DNA of 9,799 bases, taken from Chloroflexota bacterium. Lineage in GTDB: Bacteria > Chloroflexota > Limnocylindria > P2-11E. Below, one piece after another: positions 6,179 to 9,799 of this stretch; within the stretch, counting starts at the first letter, position 1, and every line of letters starts with the position of its first letter. The position numbers were made by a program, and so were the translations under genes. The DNA is taken from NCBI GenBank assembly GCA_005883775.1, contig VBEU01000019.1, positions 1-9,799 on the forward strand, in the 5' to 3' direction. The notes below the pieces were generated by a model. That model ran no database searches. It was given only the letters and a program-made list of their open reading frames with translations, and was not told where the DNA came from.

Positions 6179-6931
6179 ATGAAACGCGCGGTTCTCGCGG
6201 TCGCGGTCGCGGTCGGACTTGTGACCGGTATCGCATCGCCTACTTCTGCCATCGGGCTAACCCAGGTGACGTTGAGCTGCGACGACGGGACCACGAGCAC
6301 GATGGTGGTGGACTCGGACACCCTCACGGGACTGACGCTCGCAGTCCAGGGAATGATCGACTATCCCGCGGGTCTCAACTGCGCGATCGCCCAGGTGCCG
6401 CTCATCGTTCGCATCGGAGGCATTGCGCTGGCTTCGCCAGGCACGAATCCATTCCTCGTCGGCGGTGGCCGCTGGCTCGTTCCCTGTTCGTCCCTCACCG
6501 GAGGAGGCGGAACAACCACAGGCGTCGCCTTGAACGTGCATCAACGGGACGACGGGACCCCCTACGGGACCCTCAACGAGACTATTCCCGCGAATCAGTC
6601 ATGTCCTAACTTTGGGCCCGTCGGCGAAAGTCACTTCGGCTCGACGCCGACGTGCATTCTTATCGACGGCTCGACGGCGTTCGTAACATCACACGTTACA
6701 CAGACGTCCGGGCAGGTGGGCTTTCCAGCCGACAACGCCGGCTTCGTGACCTTTGGCAATTACCTTCACTTCGGATTCCAGGACAACGGCAACCCCTCGC
6801 AGGGGATTGACATGCTGGACGGTCCGCCAGCTACTCCGACGGGAGACCCCGACCAGACGTGCACAGCGGCGACCAACCCAGCTCCGATATTCCCGCTCCA
6901 AAACGGGAATATCTCGATACGCAACAGCTAA
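6179..6931 (+). CDS. Secreted six-cysteine protein of unknown function
   Basis: A 250-residue protein starting at ATG 6179, with AGAGGAG eight nt upstream fixing the start; the reading frame is open further 5' but without support. It has a Sec signal peptide: Lys/Arg at 2-3, hydrophobic core 4-19 and probable cleavage after PTSA at residue 24. The mature part is Gly/Thr/Asn-rich and predicted mostly beta. It has exactly six cysteines (34, 68, 103, 142, 159, 228), which could make three disulfides outside the cell. An N-terminal segment (LSCDDGT, VDSDTLTGLTLAVQGM, DYPAGLNC) looks like a compact module, but I cannot name a family. Lower GC and less biased codon use than its neighbours are noticeable. 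It has its own leader and a strong terminator, so it is probably monocistronic. Confidence 0.8.
   Translation: MKRAVLAVAVAVGLVTGIASPTSAIGLTQVTLSCDDGTTSTMVVDSDTLTGLTLAVQGMIDYPAGLNCAIAQVPLIVRIGGIALASPGTNPFLVGGGRWLVPCSSLTGGGGTTTGVALNVHQRDDGTPYGTLNETIPANQSCPNFGPVGESHFGSTPTCILIDGSTAFVTSHVTQTSGQVGFPADNAGFVTFGNYLHFGFQDNGNPSQGIDMLDGPPATPTGDPDQTCTAATNPAPIFPLQNGNISIRNS
6886..6913 (+). repeat. Perfect ten-bp hairpin at the 3' end of the secreted-protein gene
   Basis: GATATTCCCG (6886-6895) and CGGGAATATC (6904-6913) are exact reverse complements around the eight-nt loop CTCCAAAA. The hairpin is within the last codons of the secreted-protein gene, about 40 nt before the terminator stem, and could protect the mRNA 3' end or pause transcription. 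Confidence 0.7.
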
Positions 6932-6955
6932 CCGGTCCCGCGAACGGTCAAGACG

Positions 6956-6988
6956 GAGAGCGGCCGGAACCGGCCGCTCTCTTCTTTC
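6956..6988 (+). terminator. Strong rho-independent terminator of the secreted-protein gene
   Basis: GAGAGCGGCCGG (6956-6967) pairs with CCGGCCGCTCTC (6970-6981) around AA; in practice a ten-bp stem with a GGAACC-type loop. It is followed by TTCTTTC. The T tract runs into the stop codon of the convergent zinc-ribbon gene (6987-6989). The stem may also act on the minus-strand message, though that side has a poorer tail. Confidence 0.85.
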
Positions 6989-7262
6989 AGCGCTCCGGCG
7001 ATTTCTCCCCGCGCGACCCGACCGGCTTGAAGTTCTTCCGCTTCTCGATGGCCGCGCGGAGCAGCTTGCTCGTCCCTTCGGGATCGGTCTGCGCGCGGCG
7101 CTCGAGCTCCGACGCCGGCCGGCCGATGAGGCCGCAGGTCCCGCAGTCGCCGCGGCTGTCGAGGCGCGCGTGGCAATGCGAGCAGTGCACCTCGAAGGCG
7201 CCGTGCGGCTGAAAGAGGCCCAGCGCCTGGGCCTCGGCCATGAGCACTCTGGGATCGACCAT
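6987..7262 (-). CDS. Small zinc-ribbon protein coupled to aldehyde dehydrogenase
   Basis: A 91-residue protein of unknown function. Residues 27-43 hold two CxxC knuckles, C27/C30 (CSHC) and C40/C43 (CGTC), nine residues apart, as in zinc ribbons. An alpha-helical acidic/basic stretch follows (SELERRAQTD through KLLRAAIEKRK) and the tail is basic. The ATG shares one base with the dehydrogenase stop (TGATG), implying co-translation. Such small zinc proteins may bind nucleic acid or a partner protein, but nothing here shows which. An internal ATG at residue 8 is a possible alternative start. It overlaps the tail of the convergent terminator at its 3' end. Confidence 0.75.
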   Translation of the reverse strand: MVDPRVLMAEAQALGLFQPHGAFEVHCSHCHARLDSRGDCGTCGLIGRPASELERRAQTDPEGTSKLLRAAIEKRKNFKPVGSRGEKSPER

Positions 7263-8605
7263 CAGTACGCGAGCACGACCGATTTCTTTTCGAGGTAACC
7301 GTCGAGGCCCTCGATGCCGTGCTCCTTGCCGAACCCCGACTGCTTGGTGCCGCCGAAGGGCAGCTGGTCATACGCGACCTGGATGTCATTGATCCACGTG
7401 TAGCCCGCTTCGAGCAGCTCGGCGGCCTTGCGAGCCTTGGCCAGATCTTTCGTCCAGATCGACGACCCCAGCCCGTACACGCTCGCGTTCGCCTTCGCGA
7501 TGGCGTCGTCGAGATCCTTGACGATGAATATGGGAAGTGCCGGGCCGAACACTTCCTCGGTGGCCATTCGCGAGTCCTCCGGCACGTCCCGTAGGACGGT
7601 CGCTTCCATGTACCAGCCCTTCTCGAACTCCTTGCCCTCGGGGCGCTTGCCGCCGGCGAGCACTTTGGCGCCTCGCTTCACCGCGTCGGCGACCTGCGAC
7701 TCGACCTCGGCGCGCTGCCGCTCGGTGTGTAGCGGGCCCATCTTCACGCCTTCCTTGAGGCCATCGCCGACGGGCCATTCTTTGCGCGCGCGGTCGGCGA
7801 TCTTGGTCATGAATTCTTCGGCGATCTGCTCGAAGAGGTAAACGCGCTTCACCGCGAGGCATGCCTGACCGGCGTTGAAGAACCGCCCGATCGCTGTGGC
7901 TGCGGTGGCCCGTCTGATGTCCGCGTCGTCGCACACGATCATCGGGTCGCTTCCGCCGAGCTCGAGCGTCACGCGGGTCACGTTCTCGGCCGCGAGCTTC
8001 ATGATCCGTTTGCCCGTCTCGGTCTGTCCGGTGAACGCGATCTTGTTCACTTTCGGGTGCGACACGAGCGCGTCGCCGATCTCGGCACCGGGCCCATGCA
8101 CCGTGTTCAGCACGCCCGCCGGGATCCCCACCGAGTTGATGATCTCGATCGTCTTCTGCGTCGCGAGCGGCGTCGTCGACGCGGGCTTGAGCACGACGGT
8201 GCAGCCGGCGGCGAGCGCGGGGCACACCTTGTTCGCCATGAGCGTCAGCGGAAAGTTCCACGGCGTGATCGCCACGACGACCCCGACCGGTCGCCGCATG
8301 GTGAGGCCGAACTTGTTCTGGTCTTCGAGCGGCACGTAGTCGCCGCGGAGCTTGTCCGCGAATCCGGCGAAGAACTCGAGGTTCTCCGCGACCCGCGTCG
8401 CCTCGATGAACGCCGCGCGCTTCGTACCCGAAAGCGAGGCCCACGCCGGAAGCGCTTTCGCCGCGGCCTCGACCGCGGCGTCGACCTCCGACGCCGAGCC
8501 CTTGGGGATCGTGTCTACGATCTCGCCGTTCGCGGGATTCCTGACCTCGATCGTCTTTCCCGTCTGAGCGCCGACGGTCTGACCGTCGATGAGCATCGTT
8601 GCCAT
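7262..8605 (-). CDS. NAD(P)-dependent aldehyde dehydrogenase with an apparent internal deletion
   Basis: Oxidises an aldehyde to its acid; overall resemblance is to succinate-semialdehyde-type members of the superfamily. Catalytic features are present: oxyanion N117 in TPWNFPL, cofactor K140 in KPAS, FTGQTETG near 191-198, general base E215 in LELGGSDP, nucleophile C249 in GQACLAVKR, EEVFGP, and the C-terminal PFGGTKQSGFG. The start at 8605 is chosen over a TTG at 8662 because GGGAGGA lies about eight nt upstream of it. At 447 residues it is shorter than the usual 475-495. The gap is local: SLSGTKRAAF (58-66) runs directly into IEATRVAENLEFFAG (67-81), skipping about 35 residues that normally form a helix and the ETGKP-like motif. 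The frame is kept, so the protein is made, but folding or activity is uncertain. Confidence 0.88.
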   Translation of the reverse strand: MATMLIDGQTVGAQTGKTIEVRNPANGEIVDTIPKGSASEVDAAVEAAAKALPAWASLSGTKRAAFIEATRVAENLEFFAGFADKLRGDYVPLEDQNKFGLTMRRPVGVVVAITPWNFPLTLMANKVCPALAAGCTVVLKPASTTPLATQKTIEIINSVGIPAGVLNTVHGPGAEIGDALVSHPKVNKIAFTGQTETGKRIMKLAAENVTRVTLELGGSDPMIVCDDADIRRATAATAIGRFFNAGQACLAVKRVYLFEQIAEEFMTKIADRARKEWPVGDGLKEGVKMGPLHTERQRAEVESQVADAVKRGAKVLAGGKRPEGKEFEKGWYMEATVLRDVPEDSRMATEEVFGPALPIFIVKDLDDAIAKANASVYGLGSSIWTKDLAKARKAAELLEAGYTWINDIQVAYDQLPFGGTKQSGFGKEHGIEGLDGYLEKKSVVLAY

Positions 8606-8624
8606 GAAGAAGTCCTCCCGTTCG

Positions 8625-8660
8625 GTGGGCGGAACGCCCACGACGCGCCTGCCGCGCGTC
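8625..8660 (-). promoter_or_regulatory. Two back-to-back hairpins in the aldehyde dehydrogenase leader
   Basis: On the minus strand, GACGCGC-GGCAG-GCGCGTC (8660-8642) is followed without any gap by GTGGGCG-TTC-CGCCCAC (8641-8625). Each is a perfect seven-bp GC-rich stem. The ribosome site of the dehydrogenase begins only about five nt after the second stem. This may be a structured leader affecting translation or mRNA stability; no known riboswitch class is recognised. Confidence 0.5.
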
Positions 8661-8676
8661 ATTCGCCAGTCGGTCT

Positions 8677-8692
8677 AAAGTCTATGAACTTT
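8677..8692. repeat. Short palindrome in the divergent promoter region
   Basis: AAAGT-CTATGA-ACTTT is an inverted repeat of five-bp half-sites six nt apart, in an AT-richer patch of the 103-nt gap between the divergent dehydrogenase and enoyl-CoA hydratase genes. It overlaps TATGAA (8683-8688), a possible -10 for the hydratase, and could be an operator for a dimeric regulator. Half-sites are short, so chance occurrence is possible. Confidence 0.35.
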
Positions 8693-8708
8693 CCGCGCGG
8701 GGGGTTTG

Positions 8709-9482
8709 ATGGCAGTTCGTTTTGAGAAGCAGGACTCCATTGGGCACATCGTGCTTGATCGGCCGCCCGCTAATTCGTACGACAAGGCGTTCATGGAAGA
8801 GCTGGACGCGGCCATCGAGGCGTCGCGCCGCGACGATGCGGTAAAGGCGATCGTCCTGCGAAGCGCGAACGAAAAATTCTTCTCGGCGGGCGCCGATGTG
8901 TCCGTCTTCGCGAAGAGCGGTCTCGACGAGCAGAACGCGTTCGTCGTCTGCGCGAACGAGGCCATGGCCAAGTTCGAGAGCACCCCGAAGGTCGTCGTCG
9001 CCGCGATCAACGGACACTGCCTCGGCGGAGGTCTCGAGATGGCGCTCTGCTGCGACTTCCGTATCGCCGGCGAGGGCTCTTATCGCATCGGGCTTCCGGA
9101 AGTCAGCCTCGGCCTATTGCCCGGCACCGGCGGCACGCAGCGGCTTCCGCGGCTCATCGGTCGCCAGAAAGCACTCGACTTCATGCTCCGCGGCACGACG
9201 ATGCCACCGCGCGAAGCGCTCGCGGCGGGCATCGTCGACGAGGTGGTTCCGGCGGCCGAGTTGGTCAACAAGGCTCTCGAGCGCGCGAACGTCTACGCGA
9301 CAGGTCCGACGTTCGCGATCGGGCGAATCAAGAGGGCGACGGTGCAGGGCTTGGGAATGGAGCTCGACGAAGGGCTGAAGCTCGAGCGCCAGCTGCTCAT
9401 CGAGCTTTTCAAGAGCGAAGATGCGAAGGAAGGCGTCACCGCCTTCGTAGAAAAGCGAAAACCGAACTACAAGGGAAAGTAG
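8709..9482 (+). CDS. Enoyl-CoA hydratase/isomerase family protein
   Basis: Crotonase-fold enzyme, 257 residues, acting on acyl-CoA thioesters, most likely hydrating 2-enoyl-CoA in beta-oxidation or a related acyl-CoA pathway. The oxyanion-hole segments FFSAGAD (57-63) and LGGGLE (105-110) are present. Both glutamates of true hydratases are found: E110 in GGGLEMA and E131 in GLPEVSLG. The GTGGTQRLPR motif is complete and the C-terminal helices end in FVEKRKPNYKGK. The start is ATG 8709; GGGGGG at 8699-8704 can serve as ribosome site although the spacing is short, and a TTG directly before is less likely. Divergent from the dehydrogenase. The substrate chain is not readable. Confidence 0.93.
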   Translation: MAVRFEKQDSIGHIVLDRPPANSYDKAFMEELDAAIEASRRDDAVKAIVLRSANEKFFSAGADVSVFAKSGLDEQNAFVVCANEAMAKFESTPKVVVAAINGHCLGGGLEMALCCDFRIAGEGSYRIGLPEVSLGLLPGTGGTQRLPRLIGRQKALDFMLRGTTMPPREALAAGIVDEVVPAAELVNKALERANVYATGPTFAIGRIKRATVQGLGMELDEGLKLERQLLIELFKSEDAKEGVTAFVEKRKPNYKGK

Positions 9483-9489
9483 CGGGGTC

Positions 9490-9799
9490 TCATTCTCCGC
9501 GCACCGCGATGACCACGCCGTCCTCCATGCGTCCTCCCTCGGGTACGAGCCGCCAGCACCCTGGCGTGGATATCGGCTTCAGACCGACGCGGTAACCGAC
9601 CTCGCCCCACGGCGACGCCGATCCGTAGCCGACCGACCAGCGAACCCAACCGCTCCGCGATGGATCGAGTGGGTAGGCGACGATCGCAAGAGAGGTCGCG
9701 GGGCCGCCGTTTCTCCAGACGGTCGTGACTTCATCGTCAGCTCTGACCGCGGTCGAGCCGACCAGACCGAACTGACCTGTAGTCGTTGCGATCGCTTGC
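9490..9799 (-). CDS. 3'-partial protein, unidentified (C-terminal ~102 residues)
   Basis: An uninterrupted minus-strand frame enters from the window edge (first full codon at 9798-9796) and stops at TGA 9492-9490. It reads as a plausible beta-rich protein: TTTGQFGLVGSTAVRADDEV, then VTTVWRNGGPATSLAIVAYP, WVRWSVGYGSASPWGEVGYR and GCWRLVPEGGRMEDGVVIAV. The spaced Trp, Tyr, Gly and alternating hydrophobics suggest extracellular beta strands; there is one Cys. There is no convincing start inside the window, so standard start-to-stop calling misses it. It is convergent with the enoyl-CoA hydratase, seven nt apart, with no evident terminator between. I do not recognise the family. Confidence 0.6.
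   Translation of the reverse strand, partial: QAIATTTGQFGLVGSTAVRADDEVTTVWRNGGPATSLAIVAYPLDPSRSGWVRWSVGYGSASPWGEVGYRVGLKPISTPGCWRLVPEGGRMEDGVVIAVRGE

Noticed and set aside
7386..8444. 352-codon minus-strand frame overlapping the aldehyde dehydrogenase
   Set aside because: Shifted-frame shadow of the dehydrogenase, Arg/His-rich without domains.
9482..9505. Terminator between the enoyl-CoA hydratase and the convergent partial gene
   Set aside because: Only an imperfect five-of-six-bp GCGGGG/CTCCGC pairing and no T tract.
1..9799. CRISPR array, tRNA, rRNA, transposase or phage genes
   Set aside because: None seen on either strand: no spaced direct repeats, no cloverleaf-like segment noticed, and no mobile-element protein motifs.

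Overview
The window is GC-rich, with many GTG starts, tightly overlapping genes and apparently (near-)leaderless transcripts. This fits an uncultured high-GC bacterium, perhaps Chloroflexota or a deep actinobacterial-type lineage. That placement is inference from gene style; there is no rRNA or other phylogenetic marker here.

Layout. (1) Positions 103-2119, minus strand: an amino-acid biosynthesis operon, ilvE then pheA (branched-chain aminotransferase and prephenate dehydratase). It is preceded by a short region holding a TTGACT-17-TAGCGT promoter, a 24-codon leader peptide rich in Val/Ile/Leu codons, and a terminator hairpin whose 5' arm can pair instead with the end of the leader ORF. I read this as a ribosome-mediated transcription attenuator, and it is the most interesting object in the window. 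(2) 2120-3753, minus: an ABC-2 type exporter (permease and ATPase, ATGA overlap). (3) 3795-6035, plus: a tightly overlapping set of a four-helix membrane protein, a class V PLP aminotransferase broken by an internal deletion and frameshift, and an intact SDR oxidoreductase. (4) 6179-6931, plus: a secreted six-cysteine protein of unknown function, closed by a strong terminator. (5) 6987-8605, minus: an aldehyde dehydrogenase that appears to lack about 35 internal residues in frame, followed by a 1-nt-overlapping small zinc-ribbon protein. Its leader holds two back-to-back GC hairpins. (6) 8709-9482, plus: an enoyl-CoA hydratase, divergent from the dehydrogenase. (7) 9490 to the window end, minus: the C-terminal part of an unidentified protein with no start codon inside the window.

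How they fit. IlvE makes Val/Leu/Ile and in many bacteria can also transaminate aromatic keto acids, so its coupling to PheA (which makes phenylpyruvate) under a leader carrying Val, Ile, Leu and two Phe codons is coherent. The dehydrogenase and hydratase suggest acyl/aldehyde catabolism but give no specific substrate. Two conserved enzymes carry internal deletions of roughly 100 nt, so either local sequence decay or an assembly problem should be considered.
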